In this document: positions 34,269 through 44,098 of the stretch, one piece after another | How the letters are laid out: every line of letters begins with the position of its first letter | Position numbering within the stretch: the stretch's first letter is position 1 | Assembly (NCBI RefSeq): GCF_001680005.1 | Contig: NC_033564.1 | Location: forward strand, 186,001-250,000 | From: Plasmodium coatneyi | Taxonomy: Eukaryota; Apicomplexa; Aconoidasida; Haemosporida; Plasmodiidae | Direction: 5' to 3' | DNA: 64,000 nucleotides | Notes under the pieces: model-generated | What the model was told of the DNA's origin: nothing | Databases searched by the model: none | The model's input: the letters and a program-made list of their open reading frames with translations, nothing else | Made by a program: the position numbers and the translations under genes

Positions 34269-35476
34269 CCTCCCACAGTTGCAGTCTACTCATCGAGTGT
34301 TCTCGAAGCAGTTTGTGCTCATCCAGTATATACCTCACGTGATGACCCTAACATGCTACACTGCACAGCAAACCGATCGAATAACTAAACGGAAAAGTTT
34401 TTTTCCTTACGAATTGTTGCCGTGTCTGTCGCTTCTACGCATCAAAGGGTATCCCTCCCCAAGCGCGATACACACATTAGTTACATCTCCAGGGAGAGTG
34501 TTAAAAGGATGACTAGTTAAGACGTGAAAGTCGATGCAGCCTCACGCCGGTTTTACAAAATTAACGCTAAAATGCACATCAGGCGTAGTAACCCTCATGG
34601 GGAAAATACCCATCTTCGGAAAAAGTAAAACAAAAAGGACAAAGACAGGTGTACGGAGGGGGTTCAAATGGACTGTCCCTTGCGGGAATCACACAAGGCG
34701 AAAAAAAAAAAAAAAAAAAAAAATTCAAAAAGCGGAGAGCACTGGCAAGGGGGCCAATACGAAAGAGACGGAAGTAATTTCCATTCGGAAAATGCGACAA
34801 AGGAAAATATTCTCGATCAGAAAATTAAGGGTAAACACAAACATCGTGTTGACACGCTGGTGAAGAAGTAGAAAATTTAGCGGAGCCATATCAAACACAT
34901 GTGACGACGGTCCAGCACAGTTCAATGCGACCGACGTTAGGACAGCAAAGATGTCTTATCCTTAGTAGAATCCTGCACAGATGGAAGATAGCTTCTCGAG
35001 GCGAAAATCTCCACTTTCATTCTCCAATCGGACGGGGGCAACAGAAAGGACGATCCTTAGTCAACGGTCGACGCGCAGCTATCCTTGGTGTCATCAAAGA
35101 AGTGGTGCTTCATTTTGCCCACCTTCGTTTTACTAAGGGGAAAAGAGAAAAAAGGAAAAGTGGGTAGATGTGAAAATTGGGTAGATGTGAAAATTGGGTA
35201 GATGTGAAAATTGGGTAGATGTGAAAATTGGGTAGATGTGAAAATTGGGTAGATGTGAAAATTGGGTAGATGTGGAAATTGGGTAGATGTGGAAATTGGG
35301 TAGATGTGAAAATTGGGTAAATGTGGAAATTGGGTAGATGTGGAAATTGGGTAGATGTGGAAATTGGGTAAATGTGAAAAAGGGGGAAGGACAAAATCAC
35401 GAAGAGTCTCTCCAAACTCATCCTTCGCTCTGGCGTTAGAAACGTAGAAGAAACGCCTTCGCTACGCTCGCCGTTC
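34269..35476. other. Intergenic region upstream of WRAP73
   Basis: Between the WRAP73 start and the 3' end of the next minus-strand gene. It contains a 13-copy 17-bp minisatellite and an A24-class run at 34700-34723. Plus-strand frames at 34534-34871 are basic and pass through the A run, and I do not accept them as genes. Confidence 0.5.
35162..35382. repeat. 17-bp minisatellite, 13 copies
   Basis: The unit is GGGTAGATGTGAAAATT. Thirteen head-to-tail copies differ only at a few G/A sites (GTGGAAATT, GTAAATG). Near identity suggests recent slippage or unequal exchange. It lies about 100 bp beyond the stop of the 664-aa membrane protein gene, so it may sit in that gene's 3' UTR. Confidence 0.95.
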
Positions 35477-37471
35477 CTACTTGGTAAACAAAATCCGCAC
35501 GATCGTGTAGACGCTGAGGATGACGCAGAGGATTATGAAGACGAGCATGAGTATGTCGAAGAGCTCGTTGACCTGTATGGTGAGCTTGGTCCTTCCGCTG
35601 GAAATGATGAAGTCTTTGTTTCGCACCACGTGGTAGGTACGCTGGATGAAGTGCCTGTTCTCGATGAAGGAGATCAGCAAGGAATTTTCAGAATCGGTGA
35701 AGTGCTTAAAGTAGGAGCAAGCAACGATGTCCTCCTCTACATTTGTGATGTTTTTCAAATACTTGTAAAGCAACTTCCACTCATATGTGGTTTCCACGAT
35801 GTAGCAGTTAATGTGTCCAAAGAATTCTTCACTAGGGTTTTTAACAGAATCCATAATTTTCCTATTGTAATTTCCATCCTTATCTTTATACAATTTCCAA
35901 AGTTTCGTCTTGGTACTAATAAAAACGGTACACAGATCATCACTTTGGACGGTAGACAAGTAAACCTTCGGTTCAATGTCTGAGGAAACGTGCTCATACG
36001 GAATGAAGGATATTTCTTTGCAGTTCACCTGGTAGGTATTGAGTCCACACCGGAACAGGTGAACTATCTGCTTCCCCTTATCGAAGGATATGTAATAAAA
36101 CCCAACTTCGTTCTCCTCATCTTCAAACAAAACCAAGTCCAGCATATTCTTAACCCTGAAATATACATACGTGGAAAAGTCCCTCAAAATAGACACATAA
36201 TCATTTCCATGGTAGTACATAGCTATGTACCTACCGACAGAGGATAGATTTTTCACCTGAGCTTTTTTAACCTGCTTGATCGAGTTATCCTTAAACAGGG
36301 ACATTTCGTAGACGTAATTACCATTCTTGTAGCAATTGTTAAATTCATTTTCATTAAAAAAAACCTTGTGACATTTCTCGAAACATTGTTGAGTCAGATT
36401 TTTATTCGAGTGCTTCCACAATATGTTGTTGTCCCCTAGATGATCCTTATACTGGGGTGTAGTATTATAAAGGAAGTCATTGTTTGATCTTACCTGCTCA
36501 TCAGTGTACGTTAGGTACTTATCCTCCAGCTGCTTCTTCCCTTTCTTCTTCAATACCTTCTGCATGTGGTACTTAAAATTGCAAGCAATAGTTTTGTTGT
36601 ATATGTAGTAGGCTATATTTGTCTTATCAAACTCTAACTTCACTAGCGTGTTGAAGTAGCTAGCTATTTTCTTCAACATGAGGTTGTTTTCTTTGCTCAT
36701 GTAGGTGAGGCTTAACTCGAACTGCTTGTTGTATTCCTCATTTTTCAGGAAAATCGCTTTCAACTCGTTGTTGTTCCGTCTGGAGGGGTAACACAGCAGT
36801 TTCCGGGGCATAAACGTGGGGCTACCACCACCACCAACGCTGCTACCACTGCCAACGTTGCATATTGTGGCGCGCTTCACAAACTCATCATCATAATCCT
36901 CATAGTCGTCATTATCGTTGATCGTGCGATGGTAACCCATGTGCCCTTCATCGTCAAATTGCTCATCCGCTTCGTCCTCCTCATCATCATCGTCAAGACC
37001 ATAGTTACTAAACTTCTTTACATAAAAAGGCTCATTCTTCACATGCAACTCATTCTTCCTGTCCGTGTACTTTATCCCAGACTCACTATAAAACAGGTCA
37101 TTTATTTTGCAAATTATTCCCTTCTTGTTATTTTTCAATAAAATTAAGTCACCATCGTTGTACCCAAAAACGAAGTGTATATTCGTGGGAATGCGATACT
37201 TAAAGTAATTTATCACTTTGGTAAAACTTTTGTAAAAATAAATCTTGTCTCCAATTTCCAGTTCTCCTATTTCGGAACTCTTCACATAATAGCTGTCGTC
37301 ATTTTCGTTAAGAAAGATATACTGGAAATTCTTCAGTTCGCTTTTAAATCCTCCTGCGTTTGTGTACGTCACGATCACTTGCTTGGCCTTCCCATCCCCT
37401 GCGGCGAATACTCCTCCATCCAGCAGGCACAGCGCCGTCACCAGACTGCACAACTTTCGAACGACTGTCAT
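35477..37471 (-). CDS. Secreted/type I membrane protein, conserved in Plasmodium
   Basis: Single exon, 664 aa. The start MTVVRKLCSLVTALCLLDGG is a good signal peptide with likely cleavage near residue 23. A single hydrophobic helix near the C-terminus (ELFDILMLVFIILCVILSVY) is followed by a short basic tail (TIVRILFTK), so topology is type I. An acidic stretch near 165-200 (DDDDEEDEADEQFDDEG) and a Gly/Ser linker precede a cysteine-containing ectodomain (pattern QQCFEKCHKVFF and later C-x8-C pairs). I recognise no domain. By position it matches, from memory, a P. falciparum conserved gene of unknown function between the WRAP73-like gene and RPS4. It could act in the secretory pathway or at the cell surface; there is no evidence for more. 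Confidence 0.85.
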   Translation of the reverse strand: MTVVRKLCSLVTALCLLDGGVFAAGDGKAKQVIVTYTNAGGFKSELKNFQYIFLNENDDSYYVKSSEIGELEIGDKIYFYKSFTKVINYFKYRIPTNIHFVFGYNDGDLILLKNNKKGIICKINDLFYSESGIKYTDRKNELHVKNEPFYVKKFSNYGLDDDDEEDEADEQFDDEGHMGYHRTINDNDDYEDYDDEFVKRATICNVGSGSSVGGGGSPTFMPRKLLCYPSRRNNNELKAIFLKNEEYNKQFELSLTYMSKENNLMLKKIASYFNTLVKLEFDKTNIAYYIYNKTIACNFKYHMQKVLKKKGKKQLEDKYLTYTDEQVRSNNDFLYNTTPQYKDHLGDNNILWKHSNKNLTQQCFEKCHKVFFNENEFNNCYKNGNYVYEMSLFKDNSIKQVKKAQVKNLSSVGRYIAMYYHGNDYVSILRDFSTYVYFRVKNMLDLVLFEDEENEVGFYYISFDKGKQIVHLFRCGLNTYQVNCKEISFIPYEHVSSDIEPKVYLSTVQSDDLCTVFISTKTKLWKLYKDKDGNYNRKIMDSVKNPSEEFFGHINCYIVETTYEWKLLYKYLKNITNVEEDIVACSYFKHFTDSENSLLISFIENRHFIQRTYHVVRNKDFIISSGRTKLTIQVNELFDILMLVFIILCVILSVYTIVRILFTK

Positions 37472-38998
37472 TCCAAGGGGAACGAAAAAAAAGGGAGAGC
37501 CAAGTGGCTACAACAAACGAGTTGAAGAACTTATCGCGAAGTGGACTTCACAAAAAAAAATTCACGTAGAAGCACCTTTAACGGATTTTTTAAATCCCCC
37601 CACCACAGTGTGAGGGAGCACTTGCTAGGGGGGGTATCATCCCTTCACAGCCACTCACCCTACACTTGTACCGCGTGAGTGTGTGTACCAAACAAATGAT
37701 TTACAAATGGGTATTATTTTTGTATTTTTCGGTCACCACAGTGCGTGGTCACTCCTTTACTAACTTCCGCAATGAGGGAGAAAAAAAAAAAAAAAAAAAA
37801 GAACAAATGCCACTTGGCGAGAGGAACGTCAAAACACGTACTTGCGCTTGTGCATAAAAAATGCCCTGCCGTTCCAGCGCAAATAAAAGTGCGATAAGCA
37901 GGTAAGCAACTTGGAGAAAAAAAACGAGTTCGCTCAAAATGTGCAATCTTTAAGTATACTTATGAAGTATACTCTCAGAGTATAACTCACCAAGTGCACC
38001 CAACAGGTGCGTTGCCAATTATTCGCACAATGCTAAAGACGCATGTCCAACTGATAGCCAAAATCTGTATACTGATCAAGCGCAATTTTTCGTTCAACAC
38101 GTTTCGTTCCGTCTCAGCTCAAGTCCGGAAAAAAAAAAATCGTCTCCGAATAAAACTCTCCTCTGAAAGGATATCCCACTTCGTCTCGTCGCCCCTCCTC
38201 ACATCAGCACACACATGTTGTGCATTCCCGACTAGCTGGACGCGCTTCCCTCCCTTGCAACTTTTTAAAAACATACAACTGTGCAGTAATATGTTACCCC
38301 CCTTCGTCATGCAAAATGTGAGACGCTCACACGGAGTGTGCCTTTCACCATGAGCACAATTGGAACCGACTTGTCCCCACAAGCAACACTTTTTTTTCCA
38401 TCATTTCAGCAATTATTTTGAAATAAATATTTATTAATAGGAAAAAATAAAAATTATAAAATTATTGCAAGGTTTGCCCCATTGTACATTAGCAGTTGTT
38501 GCGCACTAACACATTTTTCCTTCTTATCTAATTTCATTTTCAGATATGAGGCAAAAAAAAAAAAAAAAAAAAAAAACGAAAAACAAAAATGCTCTAAATT
38601 ACGAAAATGTGTCTGCGTCATTTATAACATGGAAATAAAAATTGTTTAAACATACGCAGAACATTTTCTCGGTGGATATCTTTTCATTCATTCATTCCTT
38701 TTTTTTTTTTTTTTTTTTTTTTTTCTCTTTTTTGCTTAAAAATTCTCTCCGTCCATGCATGTGCCGAAATTGTTTACTCATCGCGTAACCAATTCGACAA
38801 TGCATAGTTGCAGGTTTGAAGAAGGGCGTACTTCTTATATACGTGTGTGTATGTGGGGTTTGGTAAAGCTGTGCAACTTTTCATTCCCCAACTAGCAGTA
38901 GGGATATGCAACACCTTTGTCTGCCGTTTTCAGCGCAGCTAACTGTTCTTAGCAAAAAAGAGGAGGCGCACAACATTTGTGAACCCTAACAGAGCCGC
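37472..38998. other. Intergenic region between eS4 and the membrane protein gene
   Basis: Both neighbours are on the minus strand, so this is the 3' flank of eS4 and the promoter of the membrane protein gene. A runs at about 37780-37800 and 38548-38576 and T24-class at 38699-38724 are present. No gene seen. Confidence 0.5.
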
Positions 38999-40427
38999 CT
39001 AGTTATTCTGTGCCTTCAGCTTGTTCCTTCTCTCCTCAATGATGTCCAACTTAATTCCCTTCTCACGGGGTAAACTGATATATGGCTTCGAATTATCCCC
39101 AATGACAAACACGTTGCTCAAACGAGTGGCAAATATTTTTCCCCTGGAGTCCTTCACATGAATAATATCATATGTTCCTATGTTCTTATCAATGGAGGAA
39201 ATGATACCAACTCTTCCAACACTGTGTCCAGCTGTGACCATAACCATACTGCCGATTTGAAATTTCAAATGTTCCAGTACTTTTCCGGTTTCTAAGTCTA
39301 ATCGAACCGTATCATTCACCTTAACGTCTGGGTGGATGTATGGAATGCTCCTACCATCATGGGTAACGGCAATGGATAATCGTCCTTTTCTCAAAATGAT
39401 TTTCTTCACCTTGCACAACTTATATTTGCTCTCCTCATTGGTAATTCGGTGGGGGACAAATCTTCCTTTAATGTCGTACAGGAGTCTAAAATATTCGTTC
39501 GACTTGGTTATATGAATAACGTCCATAAGACCAACAGGGAAGGTGCAATCGGTTCTTATCTTGTTGTCCACTTTTACAATTTTCTGGATTAATATCATTT
39601 TCACTTCGTCAAACGTTAAGGCATACTTCAGTCGGTTTCGTAACAAAATTACCAAGGGGATACTTTCGATAAGCTTGTGGGGACCGCTACTCGTTTTGGG
39701 CGCATACTGGCCGCCCATTTTGTTCAACATCCAATGCGAGGGCGCATTGACTCTCTTCATGTGCTTCTTTATTCCTTTTCCCTGCGGGGGGGAGGCCAAA
39801 CGAGGGAAATGTGTTAGTGACGCGGAAACTGTGATCGAAATGGTGACCAAAAAAATATGAACTGTTCATATTTTTACATTCGCATATACAAAAAAAAAAA
39901 AAAAAAAAAGCTAGCTGTATAGGAAACTCTCAAAAAAATATGAACATCGATTAAAAAAAAAAAGTTGCACACATTTTTGGAAAAAGCACGACAGAACAGT
40001 TTTATAAGCGGCTTGCGGGCAGACAAATATATGGGGGCCAAAAATGTATCGCATCTCTCTTCATAAAATTACACAGCACGGTGGCAACATTTCGGCATGT
40101 AGATCGAACAAAGGCATGTTTTACCGCAAGTCACCTTATAGCCAATTCGAAAAACATAACGCAGAAGCACAATATAGCGTAATAGCAGCACATTTGGGCC
40201 TATTCGACCCGTTTAGCCCTTTCGCGACCGTTTAACGGAGGCGAAAACGCTTCGCAAAATATGTATTCACATTAGCATACACTTGGGTATATATGCAAAA
40301 AGGTACACTCAGGTATGCAGTTTGAAGGGCATCTGCGCGTAGGGGGAAATGCCCGTGGTACATGGAAAAACGCCGCAGGGGTAAGATCCCCTACGAAAAT
40401 TTCCATTATTTTTTTTGTACGTACCAT
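38999..40427 (-). CDS. RPS4: 40S ribosomal protein eS4 (RPS4)
   Basis: The main exon is 39781-38999, preceded by a C-rich CAG acceptor. It begins G-K-G-I-K-K-H-M-K-R-V-N-A-P, which is the second residue onward of eS4. The first codon is supplied by an upstream ATG directly followed by GTACGT, at 40427-40425, across a 643-bp intron. This gives 261 aa, the normal length. Blocks: HWMLNKMGGQYAPKTSSGPHK, the S4-type RNA-binding segment, DLETGKVLEHLKFQIG, the KOW motif around AGHSVGRVGII, and FATRLSNVFVIGDNSKPYIS. It is a component of the small cytosolic ribosomal subunit near the mRNA entry side. Reading through the acceptor would give a wrong N-terminus. The one-codon exon is inferred but fits eS4 genes, many of which split after the start. 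Confidence 0.93.
39856..39870. repeat. Palindrome TATGAACTGTTCATA, copy 2
   Basis: Exact reverse complement of copies 1 and 3. With flanking A5 and T5 the symmetry extends to 25 bp (39851-39875). It lies in the eS4 intron. An A-run plus AGCTAGCT (39909-39916) and another TATGAAC half (39939-39945) follow within 80 bp. Confidence 0.8.
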
Positions 40428-42531
40428 TTTGCCGATCGAGTTTCAAAATTGGTTGGTTGATTTTCTCCTTAGAAGAATTAAGAATATGTGGGGGAAGGCC
40501 TCTTATGCCTTATATTTGTAGGGTAAAAAATATCAAGTGATAAATTTGGGTAAATGTAATTTATATATGTTGTTCACGCAAAAGGGTTGAAAACAAAGGA
40601 AAACTGTAACATTTAATTATTTCAACGCGTGCGTATGTTTGTTCCTAACATAGCTTTATTTTTTTATCATTAAATGTACAAGCAAAATGGTGAATTGTTT
40701 TTTTTTGATTTTTTTTTTTTTTTTTTTGTCAATTTTAGAAGGTTAGGATGCTTTATAAAAAAAACGAATTCGTATGCTTATACTCTAAACGTATTTTTAT
40801 TTAAACTGCGGGCTGGAGGCTGAGAGCGTTTTTTTTTTTTTTTTTTTTCAACTTGGAAGAAATCGTCACCACGGATGCGGCATAAAAATATATATGTACA
40901 ATGTGTTTTGTTACGGTAGTACGCACGTTGTGGCCTTTTTGTTTTTTCCATTTTTTGCTATTTACTATATGGGGGCCCAGTGGATGATCCGCACGGTAGG
41001 ATCCACCATTTGGCACCTGTTTTTGTTTTTGCTTCTTTTTTAATTCACCTTTGCAAAGCTTCTTTGGGAACATAGCAGCAGATATTATATGCTGAATATC
41101 ACATTAGGCAAGGTTGGGGGAAAAAAATATACGCACCTAACGGGGCTACGACACTCCATACATACACTTAAATCACTTCCGGCGTTGCTCAAAGTGGGGC
41201 CCACCGCGTTGCAACGTATACGTATGTACCGTAGCTTATAACCTTTATGCACTTTGGCAAAGTGAAGCATATATAAATTCACAAATTTAAATGGGGAATA
41301 GGCCGGCCCAGTGGCGCTTTGTTTCTTGCATTGGGGGATCCATTTTTTTTGTTCTTTGCAAACCGCACAAAATGGGGAAGCACTGGGGCGATGCTTCAAA
41401 GCCGAAGTGCCATCCGAAAAAAAGCACTACGGGGAAGAGGCAATACGAACCCATCAATGTATTCAACGGATCCGCGCTTTTTTTCCCCGACCCTGCGAAG
41501 GAGGTAAATCCGCTCACGGGTGGAAAAATGGGAACAAAAAAAAAAAAAAAAATATATATTTATATAAATATATGAGTACCTACTCCTTGCCAATACTTTT
41601 CTGGCAACGATTCTTCACCATTTTGGCGTATTTTTCTGATAAGAACAAACGAAGCATTAATTTTGCGCTTATAAAAAGGTTAACAAAAATGTAGCGCTCA
41701 TGTTGATCTTTGAAATACGAACTGTAGGAGTTCCCAAACTGGGGGCACATCACCTCCGGTTTTTCACCTCACCTCTTCTCAAATGTCACAGAGAAAATTC
41801 TCTTCTGTTGTGTTCACGTATTAATGTTGAGGCGTGCTACACCCCATCGAATAGGGAGACCTCCCAGGAGGGGGAATGTGTAAAGTTGTTCCATCATTCC
41901 CGCTTTAACGAATTAACGGCACGACGGGAAAAATAACAATCGGAAAATGGAAAACACACAATGACATCTTCTTGACGCATGCAAAATGATCATATCACAA
42001 AACAAGTATCGCCGAATTAAAAAAATATCGTGCACATTTTTAAGTAAAGGTGTTCCTCTTAAAAATTTGCAAGGTGAATTAATTTTATTTATTTTTTCTT
42101 TTTTCCCCTTTGTGAATCATTTGTGCAAATAATTTTTTTTTTTTTTTTTATTCACCGCGCTGTAAATTTTCAAAATATTTGGCAGCAAAAAGTTCCTTTC
42201 GCTGGGTTAATTTCTCCAATCAGTAAAGGTGACCGTCACCATGTGTGTGTTAAAGTAGAGGAAAATAAGGCACACAGTTATGTCCCCGAGTGGACTTCCT
42301 CCCTTGATCACTCTGTCTTTATCTTTCCCCCTCCATTTTGATAAATCATTGCATAAGCTTTTTGGGGCGTTCACATGAGTGGATGTGCTGCTAAGCATAA
42401 ACGATCACGCGCGTTAGCACCCACTTGATTAGTGCCGAATTGGCGGCTACGCATTATTTGCTGACTGCTGAGCGAGCGGGGGCCTGCAACAAAAAGGTTA
42501 ACTTCTTGGAGAAACACCGCTGCCCCCCAAA
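40428..42531. promoter_or_regulatory. Head-to-head region eS4 / centrin
   Basis: 2.1 kb between divergent genes. A/T runs occur near 40720, 40830, 41537 and 42131. The overlapping plus-strand frames at 41291-41694 have no motif and pass through homopolymers. No RNA gene or defensible site is seen. Confidence 0.45.
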
Positions 42532-43306
42532 ATGATGCTGGAGAACTCCAAGGAAATGCCAATAAATGAGGACGTCGAAAAAGAGATATACGAATGCTTC
42601 TCCCTGTTTGATACAAACAAATGCGGTTACATCGACATCCGCGAATTTTACTTCGCCCTTAAGTCGCTTGGACTGAATTTCAAAAAAGAGGAAGTGAAGA
42701 ATCTCTTCCTCCAAGTGAAGAAAAACATCGACGATAAATTAAATTTCGATGAATTTTTCGAAATCGCAACGAAACATATTCATAAGAGATACACTGAGGA
42801 GGAAATGGACAACATGTTCGCGCTCTTCGACCCGAATGACACAGGTTAGTCTTTTTTTTCCCCACTAATGTGTGTAGGTGGTGCCGCACGGGGGGCGATT
42901 GATTGCACACACTGCATAGTAAAATGGAACCACTTTTACCTTTGCAGGAAAAATAACGCTAACTTCTTTGCGAAACGTGTGTGCCGAAATAGGTAAGGAA
43001 ATGAGCGTCTCACGTGGCAACATTTGTTTGGCCTACCACCCATGGTCGCTCTGACGGGGCAGTTCCTCACGCGTCGATTGTCCACTCTTCGCGTGGCACA
43101 CCTATTATTTGAACACACATGTGCATAGCCATCTACGCACCTTCCCCCTTCCCACTCAAGGGGAACACATCGACGACGCGGAACTAAACCACATGATCGA
43201 GTTTGCCGACAGGAACAACGATAAGGTTATCGACAAGCAGGAATTCAAGAGAGTCCTTTTAAGCGCATGGAAAAACGACCCGCTCAGTGACGTAGACTCG
43301 GATTAG
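42532..43306 (+). CDS. CEN4: Centrin (probable centrin-4)
   Basis: Three exons (42532-42844, 42948-42992, 43161-43306) with GT-AG ends give 167 aa, the normal centrin size. Four EF-hand positions are present. EF1 DTNKCGYIDIRE keeps D1, N3, D9 and E12. EF2 (around KKNIDDKLNFDE) has lost the first ligand. EF3 DPNDTGKITLTS lacks the final glutamate. EF4 DRNNDKVIDKQE keeps D1, N3, D5, D9 and E12. So calcium binding is expected at hands 1 and 4 only. Centrins organise microtubule-organising centres, in Plasmodium the centriolar plaque during schizogony. Synteny with PTEX88 and eS4 points, from memory, to centrin-4 rather than centrins 1-3. Confidence 0.9.
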
Positions 43307-44098
43307 TATATTCCCCCACACGAGAACACGCAAGTACACGCCAGTACACGCGATTATGCGCTAATAATGCAGCTAGCCAAACTGCGCAACGGTCAAAAAA
43401 AAAAAAAATTAATTTAATTTTGTTTAATTTACGTGCTTGTTGGAATGCTCTACAATTGATAATTTGCTAAAATTTAATTTCACTTTTTTTTGTTCTGTTT
43501 CGTTTCACTCCTTTTAACTTTTAAAGATTAAATAAAAAGATGAAAAAAAAAATGCCACACGAATGGGCAGCAAAAATGGCTACATGATGGACAGCATATA
43601 ATTCAAAATATCACAAAGAAGGGGGGCACATAATAAACTAAACGTTAAAAAGAAAAAAAAATTCGAATAAAATCGAATAAAATCGAATAAAATCGAATAA
43701 AATCGAATAAAATCAAATAAAATCGAATAAAATGGAATAAAATCGAATTGAATCGAATGGCATCACATCGCATCGCGTGAGAAAGAGTTAATTATCATTT
43801 ATGGTACACTTTGTACGGTAGACACATGGAGCTTTAAAAAAGAAAAACTAGCATACGAATGAAGGGGTAAAAAAAAGAGGAAAAGACGAATACAACATAA
43901 CATTTCGGGGGCATGCACAAAAAACGGAAACATGAAAAGTGTGCATAAGCAGTACGCACGTTCGCAGGACGTAGGCACATGCGTGTGTCCCTATGATTAC
44001 GCATATGCATATGCACTGCTGTTCATACAAATGTGGTTTTAACGGGGTGAAGCATCACCCGCTAGCGTTTCCACTCGCCATTCCACCCCGGCGTGCAG
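43307..44098. other. Tail-to-tail region centrin / PTEX88
   Basis: 792 bp holding both 3' UTRs and a 10-bp tandem repeat at 43661-43760. AGCTAGCC at 43371-43378 lies 18 bp before an A run. No coding signal. Confidence 0.55.
43661..43760. repeat. 10-bp tandem repeat, 10 units
   Basis: The unit is AATCGAATAA. The inner units are nearly exact and the outer ones decay (AATGGAATAA, AATCGAATTG, AATCGAATGG), a typical slippage array with ageing edges. Confidence 0.92.

Noticed and set aside
34534..34871. Plus-strand basic frames through an A run
   Set aside because: Lysine-rich only because of the homopolymer; no conserved block.
38981..38994. Telomere-like TGAACCCTAA; also AACCCTAA near 717
   Set aside because: Single units without tandem copies, so not interstitial telomere arrays of the P. 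knowlesi type.
41291..41694. Three overlapping plus-strand frames upstream of centrin
   Set aside because: They overlap each other in different frames, include homopolymer translation, and show no motif.
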